DNA of 64,000 bases from Dermatophilus congolensis (GCA_030538115.1 JAUNUP010000001.1:62001-126000); one strand, 5' to 3'. Shown: positions 46,702-56,980, counted from the first letter of the stretch. Numbers and translations: made by a program. Notes: generated by a model from the letters alone, not told the origin.

Positions 46702-48318
46702 ATGACCCTCACGAACCTCTCGCAGCGACGCGCGAATCTGCGGGTCGTGCAGGCCCCGGCTCACCCGCTCGTCATCGGAGCCGGACTCGCCGGACTCACG
46801 GTCGCCCTCGACCTCGCCGAGCGCGGCATCCCCGTCACGCTCGTGAGCGGCGGCCCCCTCGGCACCGACTGCTCCAGCGACCTCGCGCAGGGCGGGCTCG
46901 CCGCTGCCGTGGCCGCGGGCGACTCCCCCGAGGCGCATGCGCTCGACACACTCGCCGCGGGAGCCGGCCTGTGCGACCCCGACACCGTCGCGCGTGTCAC
47001 CGCCGCTGCGCCCGGCGTGGTCGACCGGCTGGTGCGCCTCGGCGCGGAGGTCGAGCGCACCGCCTCCGGCGTCATCGCCCTCGGATTGGAGGGCGGCCAC
47101 GGCGCCCGTCGCATCGTGCACGCGGGCGGCGACGCCAGCGGTCACCTTTTCACCGCCGCGCTGATTGCCGCCGTTCGAGCGAACCCCCTGGTCACAGTGG
47201 CTGAGGGCACGTGGGTCGATCGACTGCTCACCTCCGAAGGTGGCGTGGTCGGTGCCCTCGCGCGCGTCCGAACCCGGCGCGGCACGGCCCAGGTCGTGCT
47301 GCCCAGCCGGCACGTCGTGCTCGCGACAGGCGGCCTCGGCTCGCTGTTCGGGGCTACGACGAATCCGCGTGGCTCCCATGGCTCGGGCATCGCGCTCGGC
47401 ATCCGTGCCGGGGCGGTGGCTCGCGACTTGGAGCTCGTGCAGTTTCACCCCACCGCGCTCGATGTCGGGCTCGACCCGATGCCGCTCGTCAGCGAGGCCG
47501 TCCGCGGAGAGGGCGCGCACCTCGTGCTGGCCGATGGCACCCGCATCCTCGACAACGACCTCGCCACCCGTGACATCGTCGCCCGCGCGGTGTTCGCACA
47601 CGTCAACGCCGGCCGTCAGGTCTACCTCGACACCGCCACCGCACTCGGCGACGACTTTCCGGTCGAGTTCCCCACCGTCACCGCCGCGTGTCTCGCAGCC
47701 GGCATCGACCCGACGCGCGAGCTCGTGCCGATCAGGCCCGCCGCCCACTACCACATGGGCGGATTGCTGACCGACGCCACCGGACGCACGACTGTTCCCG
47801 GCCTCTGGGCATCGGGTGAAGTCGCGAGCACGGGCCTGCACGGCGCCAACAGGCTCGCCAGCAATTCGCTGCTGGAGGCGATCGCGTACGGTCCGTGGAT
47901 CGCCGACGACATCGCCTCGGGTCTGAGCACCGCTACTGGCCGAGGTCTGCAGACCAGGGCTGTGGAGGCGGCCGCGGCCGTCGAACTTCCGGCTCTCGCC
48001 GCGACCGCCGACGAGGCACGTGCTCGCCGCGCATACACCCGCCGCGTACTCGACACGCACGTCGGAGTGCTCCGCGACGCCTCGGGTCTGACAACTGCCC
48101 TCACGATGCTCGCCCCTGGGTGCACCGGTGCCGACGACAGGCTCGTCGCTACGCTTCTCGCCCTCGGCGCGCTCCGCCGCGAGGAGAGCCGGGGTGGGCA
48201 CAGCCGCACCGACTTCCCCGCTCTTTCCGAACCCGCACACACCCTGCTCAGCCTGACCGACGCCGTCGAGCTCGACCACTCGTCCGCCCAGACCCAACCG
48301 CATCGGAGCGCCTCGTGA
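46702..48318 (+). CDS. nadB: L-aspartate oxidase
   Basis: 538 residues. FAD enzyme oxidising aspartate to iminoaspartate for NadA. FAD-binding VIGAGLAGLTVALDLAE, then SDLAQGGLAAAV, LELVQFHPTAL, AHYHMGGLLTD and ASTGLHGANRLASNSLLEA are diagnostic. AGGAGG lies five bases before the ATG at 46702. The stop overlaps the nadC GTG by four bases. 119 bp separate it from nadA. Confidence 0.95.
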   Translation: MTLTNLSQRRANLRVVQAPAHPLVIGAGLAGLTVALDLAERGIPVTLVSGGPLGTDCSSDLAQGGLAAAVAAGDSPEAHALDTLAAGAGLCDPDTVARVTAAAPGVVDRLVRLGAEVERTASGVIALGLEGGHGARRIVHAGGDASGHLFTAALIAAVRANPLVTVAEGTWVDRLLTSEGGVVGALARVRTRRGTAQVVLPSRHVVLATGGLGSLFGATTNPRGSHGSGIALGIRAGAVARDLELVQFHPTALDVGLDPMPLVSEAVRGEGAHLVLADGTRILDNDLATRDIVARAVFAHVNAGRQVYLDTATALGDDFPVEFPTVTAACLAAGIDPTRELVPIRPAAHYHMGGLLTDATGRTTVPGLWASGEVASTGLHGANRLASNSLLEAIAYGPWIADDIASGLSTATGRGLQTRAVEAAAAVELPALAATADEARARRAYTRRVLDTHVGVLRDASGLTTALTMLAPGCTGADDRLVATLLALGALRREESRGGHSRTDFPALSEPAHTLLSLTDAVELDHSSAQTQPHRSAS

Positions 48319-49196
48319 ACACCCTCTCTCCCATCGCTGAACTGCCGGCCCTGCCCGAGCTGCCCGACCTGCTCGTCGAACCGATCGTTCGCGCGGCCCT
48401 GGCCGAAGACCTCGGCCGGGCCGGCGACATCACCACCGCAGCCACCGTGCCCGCCGGCCGTATCGGAGAGGTCGCGCTCGTCTCCCGCCAGGACGGCGTG
48501 GTCTCAGGGCTCCGGGCAGCTCGCCTCGCCTGGACCCTGCTCGACCCATCGGCTGAGGTCACAGTGGAGATCCCCGACGGCGGCCGTGTCACGCCGGGCA
48601 GCCGCATCGGCACCGTGCGCGGCCAGGCCCGCGCCCTCCTCACCGGTGAGCGCGTCGCTCTCAACCTGCTCGGTCACCTCTCCGGCGTGGCGACCTCGAC
48701 AGCCGGCCTGGTCTCCGCCGTCGAAGGCACGACCACCCGGATCACGTGTACCCGCAAGACCACCCCGGGTCTGCGCGCGCTCGAAAAAGCCGCCGTGCGC
48801 CACGGTGGCGGCTCCAGCCACCGGTTCGGCCTTGACGACGCAGTGCTCATCAAGGACAACCACATCGCGTTCGCCGGCGGCATCCGGCAGGCTCTTGAGG
48901 CTGCCAAGGCCGCGGTGGGGCATCTCGTGAAGGTCGAGATCGAAGTGGACACCCTCGACCAGCTCGCCGAGGTTCTCGAGATCGGCGCGGACGTGGTGCT
49001 GCTCGACAACATGGGGCCTGACGTTCTCGCGGAGGCGGTCGCGATGGTCGACGGACGCTGCATCACGGAGGCGTCCGGCCGCATCACCGCCGAGACCGCC
49101 GGGCCCATCGCCCGCGCGGGCGTCGACCTCATCTCCGCAGGCTGGATCACACACAGCGCGCCCGTGCTCGACATCGGCCTGGACTTCCTCGCCTGA
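48315..49196 (+). CDS. nadC: Nicotinate-nucleotide pyrophosphorylase
   Basis: 293 residues. Converts quinolinate and PRPP to nicotinate mononucleotide. Motifs ALAEDLGRAGDITT, LLTGERVALNLLGHLSGVAT, TCTRKTTPGLRALEKAAVRH, IKDNHIAFAGG and VEIEVDTLDQ are conserved. The GTG at 48315 overlaps the nadB stop (GTGA). Last gene of nadABC; a repeat-rich 190-bp gap separates it from the convergent hemW. Confidence 0.95.
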   Translation: MNTLSPIAELPALPELPDLLVEPIVRAALAEDLGRAGDITTAATVPAGRIGEVALVSRQDGVVSGLRAARLAWTLLDPSAEVTVEIPDGGRVTPGSRIGTVRGQARALLTGERVALNLLGHLSGVATSTAGLVSAVEGTTTRITCTRKTTPGLRALEKAAVRHGGGSSHRFGLDDAVLIKDNHIAFAGGIRQALEAAKAAVGHLVKVEIEVDTLDQLAEVLEIGADVVLLDNMGPDVLAEAVAMVDGRCITEASGRITAETAGPIARAGVDLISAGWITHSAPVLDIGLDFLA

Positions 49197-49258
49197 TCCG
49201 GGCTCGTCACCTGCCTGACGCCCCGTGCCGTGGCAGAGGTGCTGGAAGGTGACGCGTG

Positions 49259-49342
49259 GAAGTGCCACTGCACCTTCGCCGGTCGTGGTGCAGTGGCACA
49301 TGGCTCCCGACACCGCACCTGCCAGCAGAAGTGCCACTGCAC
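49259..49342. repeat. Three copies of GTGCCACTGCAC between nadC and hemW
   Basis: GAAGTGCCACTGCAC occurs at 49259-49273 and again at 49328-49342. The inverse GGTGCAGTGGCAC lies at 49287-49299 and pairs with the first copy in a 13-bp stem around a 12-base loop. The stem may end nadC transcription; the extra direct copy is unexplained. Confidence 0.7.
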
Positions 49343-49388
49343 AGGGCCGGCGGTCCTTGCCCCCTTCCGATGTTGGGCGGGGCGGTTG

Positions 49389-50651
49389 TTAGAAGCCGAG
49401 CAGGGTGCGGATCACCGCGTCGGCTAGTAGCCGGCCTCGGATCGTCAGCACCAGGCGTGGTTCCTCGGCCCCGTCCCAGCCGGTGACGGCGGCGGGGTCG
49501 AGCAGGCCCTCGTCGACCAGGTCGGAGACCCGGTCGCGGCCGAGGGCGTGCGGCGAGTCGAGGATCGTGATCGGCACCCCCTCACGGAGGCGGATGCCGA
49601 GCATGAACGTCTCGGTGAACCGTTGCTCGTCGTCGAGTACCTCGCGGGCCTCGACGGGCGAGAACCCGTCGCGGAGCCGTATCGCGTAGGTGGGCGGGAA
49701 GCGCACGTTCCACCAGCGCACCCCACCGACGTGGCTGTGTGATCCGGGCCCCGCACCCCACCAGTGGCCGTCGTTCCAGTAGCCCTCGTTGTGGCGGCAC
49801 CGGCCGCGTTCGGTGCGGGTCCAGTTGCTCACCTCGTACCAGCGGTACCCGGCGCCGGCGAGCATCGCGTCGGCGAGTTCGTACTTGTCGGCCTCGTCGT
49901 CGTCATCGGGGGCCGCGATCTCACCCCGCGACAGGGCAGCGCCCATCGCCGTGCCCTCCTCGACCACGAGGGCGTAGGCGGAGATGTGGTCGGGCTCCAG
50001 GTCGATCGCCGTGCGCAGGCTCGACGACCAGTCGGCGATGCTCTCGCCTGGCGTGCCGTAGATGAGGTCGACGCTGGTCGCCAGGCCCGCCCCGCGCGCG
50101 GCGGTGATCGCCTTCTCGACGTTCGCGGGCGTGTGTGTGCGGTCGAGGGTGGCGAGCACGTGAGGCGCCGTCGACTGCATGCCCACGCTGACCCGCGTGA
50201 ACCCGCCCTCGGCCAGCTCCCACAGCGAATCGGGGCTCACGGAGTCTGGGTTGGCCTCTGTCGTCACCTCGGCATCGACGGCCACGCCGAAGGCGCCACG
50301 GATCGTGTCGAGTATGCGCACCAGGTCGGCCGAGGGGAGGATCGTAGGCGTGCCGCCACCGAAGAAGACGGTGTCGACGGGCCGCAGCGGCCGCCCTCCG
50401 GCCGAAAGGACGTCGGCCGAGAGTTCGATCTCACGGATCACTGAGTCGATGTACCGCTGCACCGCCTGGGCGCCGGAGTCCCCCGCCGCGGGTACGTACG
50501 TGTTGAAGTCGCAGTAGCCACAGCGCCGCACACAGAACGGCACGTGCACGTAATACCCGAACGGCCCGCCCTCCGCGAAGGCGTGCAGGGCGCTCTCCGG
50601 CAGGCTCCCGTCGAGGGGCGCAGGCTCACCGGGAGGAGGGGCGGAAGGCAT
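49389..50651 (-). CDS. hemW: Radical SAM heme chaperone HemW (coproporphyrinogen oxidase-like)
   Basis: About 420 residues. The radical-SAM cluster motif is FCVRRCGYCDF (Cys40, Cys44, Cys47). DTVFFGGGTPTILP, TTEANPDSV, RVSVGMQST and DLIYGTPGES follow, then a C-terminal HemW domain with GPGSHSHVGGVRWWN. The cysteine following CGYC is replaced by Asp-Phe, so only three cysteines are in the motif as in HemW rather than HemN. The ATG at 50651 gives the family's N-terminus; the open frame upstream lacks a ribosome site. hemW lies close to the lepA/hrcA block in many actinobacteria. Confidence 0.9.
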   Translation of the reverse strand: MPSAPPPGEPAPLDGSLPESALHAFAEGGPFGYYVHVPFCVRRCGYCDFNTYVPAAGDSGAQAVQRYIDSVIREIELSADVLSAGGRPLRPVDTVFFGGGTPTILPSADLVRILDTIRGAFGVAVDAEVTTEANPDSVSPDSLWELAEGGFTRVSVGMQSTAPHVLATLDRTHTPANVEKAITAARGAGLATSVDLIYGTPGESIADWSSSLRTAIDLEPDHISAYALVVEEGTAMGAALSRGEIAAPDDDDEADKYELADAMLAGAGYRWYEVSNWTRTERGRCRHNEGYWNDGHWWGAGPGSHSHVGGVRWWNVRFPPTYAIRLRDGFSPVEAREVLDDEQRFTETFMLGIRLREGVPITILDSPHALGRDRVSDLVDEGLLDPAAVTGWDGAEEPRLVLTIRGRLLADAVIRTLLGF

Positions 50652-50788
50652 GCAACAGATCGTGCCACCCGTGCCCCCAACAGCGAAAACCCACACCCGG
50701 GCTCGCGGCGGATTCTCGCCGCGGGGACGGCCGCGACTACCGGGAGACGGAGATCGATCGCCCGACGAACAGCTGCAAGGATGAGGTT

Positions 50789-51042
50789 GTGACCGACTCG
50801 CTCATCGACATCGCTCCCCTCGCACAGTTCTCGCGGATCGTCGCGATCACCGGGGCGGGAATCAGCGCGGCCGCCGGCCTGGGCACGTTTCGCGGGGCTG
50901 GCGGTTTGTGGACCGCCTCTCCCGATGTCGAGTTGGCCATGCAATCCTCGGCGCTCCCCACGTCGGCGGCTGGGCCGACCCCTTCGACGCGAAGATCATC
51001 GGCGACTGCCAAGACACGATCCCGGCCTGGGCCCGCGCCTGA
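50789..51042 (+). pseudogene. Truncated, frameshifted sirtuin (SIR2) gene remnant
   Basis: The GTG at 50789 has AGGATGAGG upstream and begins a clear sirtuin N-terminus, RIVAITGAGISAAAGLGTFR followed by GAGGLWT (NAD-binding). After about 50 codons the homology ends; the frame continues as low-complexity sequence to about 51088. In another frame the bases after about 50960 read GWADPFDAKIIGDCQDTIPA and stop at 51040-51042, which looks protein-like but was not assigned. The rest of the sirtuin (zinc-binding and catalytic His) is absent, and the next gene lies antisense. A deletion joining two ends is the simplest reading. Confidence 0.65.
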
Positions 51043-51097
51043 CCAGCAGGATCGCGTCACCCACCACGCTCACGCCCGCTACGGGTGAGGATCCTCG

Positions 51098-52297
51098 TCA
51101 CCAGTCCGGCCGTCGTCCCGCTGCAGCTGCGTAGTCGTCGAGCACATCGAGGATGTCAGGGGCACGCCAGATCCTATTGCGTGCCTTACCCGCTGTTTCC
51201 ACCAGCACGCCCGCGTCGGTGAGACGACGCAGATGTCGCAGTGCGATCGTCTGCGCGACACCCAATTGGTCGGCGACGTAGGCAGAGTTCACCACCGGCT
51301 GGCGCACCAGCATGTCGGCCACGCGGTGTACTGCCGAGTCAGGTCGTGCGGCGATCATCAGCCCCCATCCTTCGCGCACCTCGTTCAGTCTGGACAACAG
51401 CGCCTGCCCGGAGGTCGCCGCTGCCTCTGCAGCTTCGGCCACGAGACTGATGATCGGTGCGATCTCGCCGTCGCGATAGGCCGTGAGCGCATCGAAGTAC
51501 TCGGCTTGGCGAGCCAAGAGCCCCGAACTCACCGGAACCGTCACATGCCTCGTCACCCCCCGCGCCCGCAGGACCGCCGCGAGCAACGCTCGACCGGTCC
51601 GTCCGTTGCCGTCGGGGAACGGGTGGATCGTTTCGAACTGGGCATGCGCCAGAGCCGCGTGCGCCACGGCAGGAAGGTCGTTTCGGGCGAGAAAAGCCAC
51701 GAGGTCGTCGATGGCGTCAGGGACACGCGAGTGGACGGGAGCGACGTAATCAGCGCCGTGCGGTGAGAAGAAGGAGCCCCCGATCCACACCTGCTCACTG
51801 CGCCAGCGGCCCGCCATCGAGGGATGTTCGATCATCAAGGCGGCATGCATAGCGAGAATCGAAGAGGCACACAGCGAGTCCGAAAGGGTCACGGCAGCTT
51901 CCATTGCAGCCACGTTCGCGACGATGAGAGAGGCGTTCGCCCTCGCGCCCTCGCCCAACTCGGCCTCAGCCAGTGCCCGCGCAGAGGCCGAGAGGCCCTC
52001 GATGCGCGACGACGCGACCGCCTCGCTGCGCAGGAGGACGCTGGTCAGCGGCGCGTATTCGGCGTCGACAGTGGCGTCGAAGACTCGCAGAGCTGCGGTC
52101 GCCTCCGCGATGGAGTCGGCGAGGTCACCTGCAAGGGCCACCTCGACGCGGGCGATCGCGGGAGTGACGGTCGCCTCGTACGGACCGCTGCGATCGCGGC
52201 GATGCTCGCCGCGGCTCGTCCACGTCACGGTCTCGGTGTGCGTCACGGGCCACGGACGTGCGGCCGGTGACCCGAACTCCGGCTCCAAAGTGTCCAC
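51098..52297 (-). CDS. Fic-domain protein (AMPylator-type) with N-terminal inhibitory helix and winged helix
   Basis: 399 residues. The Fic core HPFPDGNGRTGR (225-236) has the full HxFx(D/E)GNGRxxR motif, so nucleotidyl transfer (usually AMP to a protein hydroxyl) is expected. The class II inhibitory motif [S/T]xxxE[G/N] is present N-terminally as SSRIEG (96-101), so activity is probably self-restrained. The C-terminal 70 residues include a winged helix (VVNSAYVADQLGVAQTIALR, then HLRRLTDAGVLVET), suggesting DNA binding and autoregulation. GGGGAGG lies five bases before the GTG at 52297. The promoter carries a palindrome. No separate antitoxin gene is needed for this class. Confidence 0.88.
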   Translation of the reverse strand: MDTLEPEFGSPAARPWPVTHTETVTWTSRGEHRRDRSGPYEATVTPAIARVEVALAGDLADSIAEATAALRVFDATVDAEYAPLTSVLLRSEAVASSRIEGLSASARALAEAELGEGARANASLIVANVAAMEAAVTLSDSLCASSILAMHAALMIEHPSMAGRWRSEQVWIGGSFFSPHGADYVAPVHSRVPDAIDDLVAFLARNDLPAVAHAALAHAQFETIHPFPDGNGRTGRALLAAVLRARGVTRHVTVPVSSGLLARQAEYFDALTAYRDGEIAPIISLVAEAAEAAATSGQALLSRLNEVREGWGLMIAARPDSAVHRVADMLVRQPVVNSAYVADQLGVAQTIALRHLRRLTDAGVLVETAGKARNRIWRAPDILDVLDDYAAAAGRRPDW

Positions 52298-52314
52298 AAC
52301 ACCTCCCCTTATTC

Positions 52315-52334
52315 ACACTTATATAGCTAAGTGT
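52315..52334. promoter_or_regulatory. Palindrome in the Fic gene promoter
   Basis: ACACTTA-TATAGC-TAAGTGT, a perfect 7-bp dyad in an AT-rich patch 18 bp upstream of the Fic start. TATAAG on the - strand inside it could be the -10 box. Likely bound by the Fic protein's winged helix. Confidence 0.6.
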
Positions 52335-52388
52335 AAATAACGGTCGGCGCAATGGACACTTGTGACCGTCAGCGGTAACCAGCGGCCG

Positions 52389-53207
52389 TCAGCGGCGGCG
52401 GAGGGCGAAGTCCGCGATGTCGCGGCCAAGGGCGCGGCCCTTGGACTCGAATCTCGTGATCGGTCTGACCTCGAAGCGGGGCGCTGCTCCGTAACGTTGT
52501 GCGCCGCTTACTCCGACCGGAGCGTCGGTAGGCGCGGGGCCGCCGGGCTCGAACGCCTCGGCGTCCGCTGCCACGGCGGCGATCTGGTCGGCGTAGTCGG
52601 CCCAGTCGGTCGCGGCTCGCAGCACTCCCCCAGGCGTCAGTACGCGTGCGGCGTCGGTGAGCAGGCCGGAGTCGATCAGACGGCGCTTGTGGTGCCTCGC
52701 TTTGGGCCACGGGTCGGGAAACCAGATGTGCAGTTCCGCCACCGACTCGGCAGTCAGAGTGTGCGCCAACAGGGCCCGCCCGTCAGCCTCCAGTACCCGC
52801 ACGTTCTCCAGCCCGCGCGCATCGGCCTGTACGACCGTGCGGGCCACCCCGGGCCGGTACACCTCGACCGCGAGGTGATCGCACTCCGGATGCGCCTGCG
52901 CGTGAGCCAGCACCGCGTCTCCGGTACCGCTACCGATCTCGACGATCAACGGCGCACGACGCCCGAACGTGGACTCGGCGTCGAAATGCCACGTCGGCGC
53001 GATGGACGTCGACCGCTCGGCCCGCTCGGGCTCCACGAAGTAGTGCGCCAACCGCGGCTCCCACGCGGCGGAGTTACGGTGCGAGAACCGCCCGTCACGG
53101 CGCGTGAACGACACCACCTCGCGACGCACGAGCGGGCCGCGACCGTGCGACTCGCCGAGCTGTCCAGGCACGCCGGCCTGACCCGACTCCGGGTCGGCAG
53201 CGCTCAC
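52389..53207 (-). CDS. trmB: tRNA (guanine-46-N7)-methyltransferase
   Basis: 272 residues. SAM-dependent methylation of G46 in the tRNA variable loop. Motifs [17 protein letters not shown] (SAM binding), [22 protein letters not shown] and [20 protein letters not shown] are diagnostic. An N-terminal extension of about 30 Gly/Pro-rich residues precedes the fold. The GTG at 53207 overlaps the lepA stop (GTGA), so trmB is co-translated with lepA. Confidence 0.94.
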   Translation of the reverse strand: MSAADPESGQAGVPGQLGESHGRGPLVRREVVSFTRRDGRFSHRNSAAWEPRLAHYFVEPERAERSTSIAPTWHFDAESTFGRRAPLIVEIGSGTGDAVLAHAQAHPECDHLAVEVYRPGVARTVVQADARGLENVRVLEADGRALLAHTLTAESVAELHIWFPDPWPKARHHKRRLIDSGLLTDAARVLTPGGVLRAATDWADYADQIAAVAADAEAFEPGGPAPTDAPVGVSGAQRYGAAPRFEVRPITRFESKGRALGRDIADFALRRR

Positions 53208-55099
53208 TTCTTCTTGGCCTCGCCCGCGGACTCGTTCGACAGGGCCGCGATGAACGCCTCTTGAGGCACCTCGACGCGGCCGACCATCTTCATCCGCTTC
53301 TTGCCTTCCTTCTGCTTCTCGAGCAGCTTGCGCTTGCGGCTGATGTCACCGCCGTAGCACTTGGCGAGCACGTCTTTACGAATGGCGCGGATGTTCTCGC
53401 GGGCGATGACCCGGGAGCCGATCGCGGCCTGGATCGGCACTTCGTACTGCTGCCTCGGGATCAGCTCGCGCAGCTTGCTCGCCATCGCCACCCCGTAGGC
53501 GTACGCCTTCTCCTTGTGCACGATGGCGCTGAACGCGTCGACCTCCTCGCCCTGCAGCAGGATGTCGACCCGCACGAGGTCGGCGACCTGGTCGCCGTCG
53601 GGTTCGTAGTCGAGCGAGGCGTACCCGCGGGACTTGCTCTTGAGCTGGTCGAAGAAGTCGAAGACGATCTCCGCGAGCGGCAGCGTGTAGCGCATCTCGA
53701 CGCGTTCGGGCGAGAGGTAGTCCATGCCGCGCAGGGTGCCGCGGCGCTGTTGGCAAAGTTCCATGATCGCGCCGATGAACTCGCTCGGCGCCAGGATGGT
53801 CGCGCGCACGACGGGTTCGCGGACCTCGCGGATCTTGCCGTCGGGAAATTCGCTCGGGTTCGTGACATCGACGGGCGTGCCGTCTTCGAGGGTCACGTCG
53901 TACTCCACGTTCGGCAGCGTCGAGATGAGGTCGAGCCCGAACTCCCGCTCGAGGCGCTCACGCACGATCTCGAGGTGCAGCATGCCGAGAAAGCCGACGC
54001 GGAACCCGAAGCCGAGCGCCGCCGACGTCTCCGGCTCGTACACGAGCGCCGCGTCGTTGAGCTTCAGCTTGTCGAGGGCGTCACGCAGGTCGGGGTAGTC
54101 GGAGCCGTCGATCGGGTACAGGCCCGAGAAGACCATCGGGCGCGGGTCGCGGTAGCCGCCCAGCGCCTCCTTAGCGGGCTTGCCGGAGTTGGTGATCGTG
54201 TCACCGACGCGCGACTGCCGCACGTCTTTCACGCCGGTGATGAGGTAGCCCACCTCGCCGACGCCGAGCCCCTTGCTCGGAGTGGGCTCGGGAGAGATGA
54301 CGCCGATCTCGAGCAACTCGTGCGTCGCCTTGGTCGACATCATCGCGATGCGTTCGCGGGGGTTGAGCTGCCCGTCGATGACCCGCACGTACGTCACCAC
54401 GCCGCGGTAGGTGTCGTAGACGGAGTCGAAGATCATCGCCCGAGCGGGTGCATCGGGGTCGCCCTTGGGCGGCGGGATCTGCCGGACGATCTCGTCGAGC
54501 AGGTCTTCGACTCCCACGCCCGTCTTGCCGGAGACGAGCAGGCAGTCTTCAGGCTCGCACCCGATGAGGCCGGCCAGCTCTTCCGCGTACTTGTCGGGCT
54601 GCGCGGCCGGAAGGTCGATCTTGTTGAGCACGGGGATGACCGTGAGGTCGTTCTCCATGGCCAGGTACAGGTTGGCCAGCGTCTGCGCCTCGATGCCCTG
54701 CGCCGCGTCGACGAGCAGCACCGCGCCCTCACAGGCGGCCAGCGACCGCGACACCTCGTACGTGAAGTCCACGTGGCCGGGGGTGTCGATCATGTTGAGG
54801 CAATACGTCTGCAGCGCCTGCGCGCCGGCATCGGCGGAGTCGACGGCCGCACCCGGTATCGCGGCCCACGGCAGGCGCACGGCCTGGCTCTTGATCGTGA
54901 TGCCGCGCTCGCGCTCGATGTCCATGCGGTCGAGGTACTGGGCCCGCATCTCCCGATCCGGCACGATGCCGGTGGCCTGCAACATCCGATCGGCCAGCGT
55001 CGACTTGCCGTGGTCGATGTGGGCGATGATGCAGAAATTGCGGATCAGTTCAGGCGGCGTCGCCGCGGGCGGCAGCGCGGTGCGGGCCATGGGTGACAC
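53204..55099 (-). CDS. lepA: Elongation factor 4 (LepA)
   Basis: 631 residues. Ribosome-associated GTPase. GTPase motifs [34 protein letters not shown] and NKIDLP; the C-terminal domain ends [20 protein letters not shown], typical of LepA. GTG 55099 has GAGGT about eight bases upstream; ATG 55090 (MARTALPP) is a possible start. First gene of lepA-trmB. Confidence 0.95.
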   Translation of the reverse strand: MSPMARTALPPAATPPELIRNFCIIAHIDHGKSTLADRMLQATGIVPDREMRAQYLDRMDIERERGITIKSQAVRLPWAAIPGAAVDSADAGAQALQTYCLNMIDTPGHVDFTYEVSRSLAACEGAVLLVDAAQGIEAQTLANLYLAMENDLTVIPVLNKIDLPAAQPDKYAEELAGLIGCEPEDCLLVSGKTGVGVEDLLDEIVRQIPPPKGDPDAPARAMIFDSVYDTYRGVVTYVRVIDGQLNPRERIAMMSTKATHELLEIGVISPEPTPSKGLGVGEVGYLITGVKDVRQSRVGDTITNSGKPAKEALGGYRDPRPMVFSGLYPIDGSDYPDLRDALDKLKLNDAALVYEPETSAALGFGFRVGFLGMLHLEIVRERLEREFGLDLISTLPNVEYDVTLEDGTPVDVTNPSEFPDGKIREVREPVVRATILAPSEFIGAIMELCQQRRGTLRGMDYLSPERVEMRYTLPLAEIVFDFFDQLKSKSRGYASLDYEPDGDQVADLVRVDILLQGEEVDAFSAIVHKEKAYAYGVAMASKLRELIPRQQYEVPIQAAIGSRVIARENIRAIRKDVLAKCYGGDISRKRKLLEKQKEGKKRMKMVGRVEVPQEAFIAALSNESAGEAKKK

Positions 55100-55351
55100 A
55101 GGTGGCGACCTCGACAGGTGGTAAGGGCGGGCAGCACACCGAGGGAGCCCGGGCGCTGCGGATCACGCGGCAGGTGCACGCGTCGGTCCATCATCCCACG
55201 TCCGCCGCGACACCCCTAGCCGGGGCGCCATCGTCGCGCGCGAAACCCGATTCACGCAGAACTTGTGTGCGGATTCTTATTTGCACGGAAGGGGGGTCGA
55301 TAAAGAAGCGGACGATTCTTCTCTTCCGCTCCTAAGAAAGACCGATAAACG

Positions 55352-56971
55352 GTGCGCAAACTCTCATCTGCCGTCGGTTCGTTCGGCGTCCGCGCGAAGA
55401 TCCTCGCTGTGGGCGTGATCGGCCTCGTGGGAGCCCTCGTGCTCGCCGCTGTCACGGTGTTCGCGATCACGAGCCTTCGCTCCGCCGCCAACGAGATCAA
55501 CGCCGCGAGCGCTCTCGAAATCGCCGCCCTGCGCCTCGAGAGCCAGGTCAACATGCTCAACGGCGCCCAGAACGAGTACCTCGTCTCGGCTGCCAGCGTC
55601 GGAGCCAAGGCCGCGACCGAAGCCGACCCGCACCGCAAGGGTTACCTCGACATCGACGTGGAGGTCGACAAGCAACTGGCCGAGTTCCCGACTCCGCGCA
55701 CGGATCACGGTAAGGCAGCCCTCGCGAAGGTGAAGGAGGAGATCGACCACTTCCACGAGGTGGACGACCGCGTCGTCGCCCTCGTGGCCAAGGGCGACCC
55801 CGCCTCGATCAAGCAGGCGAGCGCCCTCGGTCTCGGCGAATCGCTCGAAGCTGCGGACGAACTCAACGACGCCACGGCAGCCCTCGTCGATTCCGCGGCG
55901 CAGCGTGTGCAGCTGGCGCTGGACGACATGGCGAACACCGTGACGGCCTCGTTCATCGGCATCGTGGTGGCACTGCTGCTCGTCGCCGCTGCCCTCGCTT
56001 TCGCGGCCCTGCGCATCAGCCGCCGCCTCCTCACCGCAGTCAACTCGGTGCGCGTTTCGCTCGAAGCGATGGGTGACGGCGACCTCACGGTCAAGGCCGA
56101 CACCGACGGTACCGACGAGGTGGCCCAGATGGCTTCTGCTGCGGAGGCGACCCGCGCCTCGATGCAGGAGATCCTCTCGCGCGTGGCCCAGGCCTCCACC
56201 GCGGTCGCCGCGAGCTCTGAAGAGCTCACCGCCGTGTCCAGCCAGGTCAGCGGCATCTCCAACCAGTCGGCAGATCAGCTCGGCCGCACGAGCGAGGCAG
56301 CGGAGGCGGTCTCACGCAACATCGACACCGTCGCCGCCGGCACCGAGGAGATGAGCGCGAGCATCCGCGAGATCGCCGCCTCCGCAAACGAGGCCTCCAA
56401 CGTCGCGGCCGGTGCCGTGCAGGTCGCCGACCGCACCAACGAGACCGTCGCGAAGCTCGGCGAGTCGAGCATCGAGATCGGCAACGTCATCAAGACGATC
56501 ACGAGCATCGCCGAGCAGACCAACCTGCTCGCGCTCAACGCGACCATCGAAGCCGCCCGCGCCGGAGAGGCGGGCAAGGGCTTCGCGGTCGTCGCCAACG
56601 AGGTCAAGGACCTCGCGCAGGAGACGAGCAAGGCGACCGAGGACATCGGCCAGCGTGTCGAGGCTATTCAGGTCGACACCGAGGCTGCGGTGGCGGCGAT
56701 CAGCGAGATCTCCGCGATCATCGCCCAGATCAACGACTCTCAGACCACCATCGCCTCCGCGGTGGAGGAGCAGACGGCAACGACCAACGAGATGAGCCGC
56801 AGTGTCACCGACGCCGCGAGCGGATCGACGAGCATCGCCCGCGACATCCGCACCTCGTCCGAGGGCGCGACCGAGATCGTCTCCGCCACCCACAGCACCA
56901 CCCAGGCAGCCGAAGAGCTCGCGCAGCGTGCCGGTGAACTGCAGACCCTCGTGAGTCGCTTCACGTACTGA
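55352..56971 (+). CDS. Methyl-accepting chemotaxis protein
   Basis: 539 residues. TM1 at about 17-41, a mostly helical extracytoplasmic domain (42-198), TM2 at 199-221, HAMP (222-275) and the signalling domain with the conserved hairpin [19 protein letters not shown] followed by [15 protein letters not shown] (about 388-423). Senses a ligand and controls CheA; no other che or flagellar gene is in the window. The GTG at 55352 has only GAAAG upstream. CCGATAA just before it resembles a sigma-28 -10 box, but no fitting -35 was found. Followed by a 22-bp perfect-stem terminator. Confidence 0.9.
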   Translation: MRKLSSAVGSFGVRAKILAVGVIGLVGALVLAAVTVFAITSLRSAANEINAASALEIAALRLESQVNMLNGAQNEYLVSAASVGAKAATEADPHRKGYLDIDVEVDKQLAEFPTPRTDHGKAALAKVKEEIDHFHEVDDRVVALVAKGDPASIKQASALGLGESLEAADELNDATAALVDSAAQRVQLALDDMANTVTASFIGIVVALLLVAAALAFAALRISRRLLTAVNSVRVSLEAMGDGDLTVKADTDGTDEVAQMASAAEATRASMQEILSRVAQASTAVAASSEELTAVSSQVSGISNQSADQLGRTSEAAEAVSRNIDTVAAGTEEMSASIREIAASANEASNVAAGAVQVADRTNETVAKLGESSIEIGNVIKTITSIAEQTNLLALNATIEAARAGEAGKGFAVVANEVKDLAQETSKATEDIGQRVEAIQVDTEAAVAAISEISAIIAQINDSQTTIASAVEEQTATTNEMSRSVTDAASGSTSIARDIRTSSEGATEIVSATHSTTQAAEELAQRAGELQTLVSRFTY

Positions 56972-56980
56972 GCCACTTGC

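Noticed and set aside
46000..48303. 767-codon open frame antisense to nadA-nadB
   Set aside because: Mirror frame; nadA and nadB have all diagnostic motifs and good ribosome sites.
53261..55096. 611-codon open frame antisense to lepA
   Set aside because: Mirror frame of lepA with no start signal or homology.
55270..55352. Sigma-28 promoter for the chemoreceptor
   Set aside because: CCGATAA matches the -10 element, but no TAAA-type -35 lies at the required spacing, and the distance to the start codon is very short.
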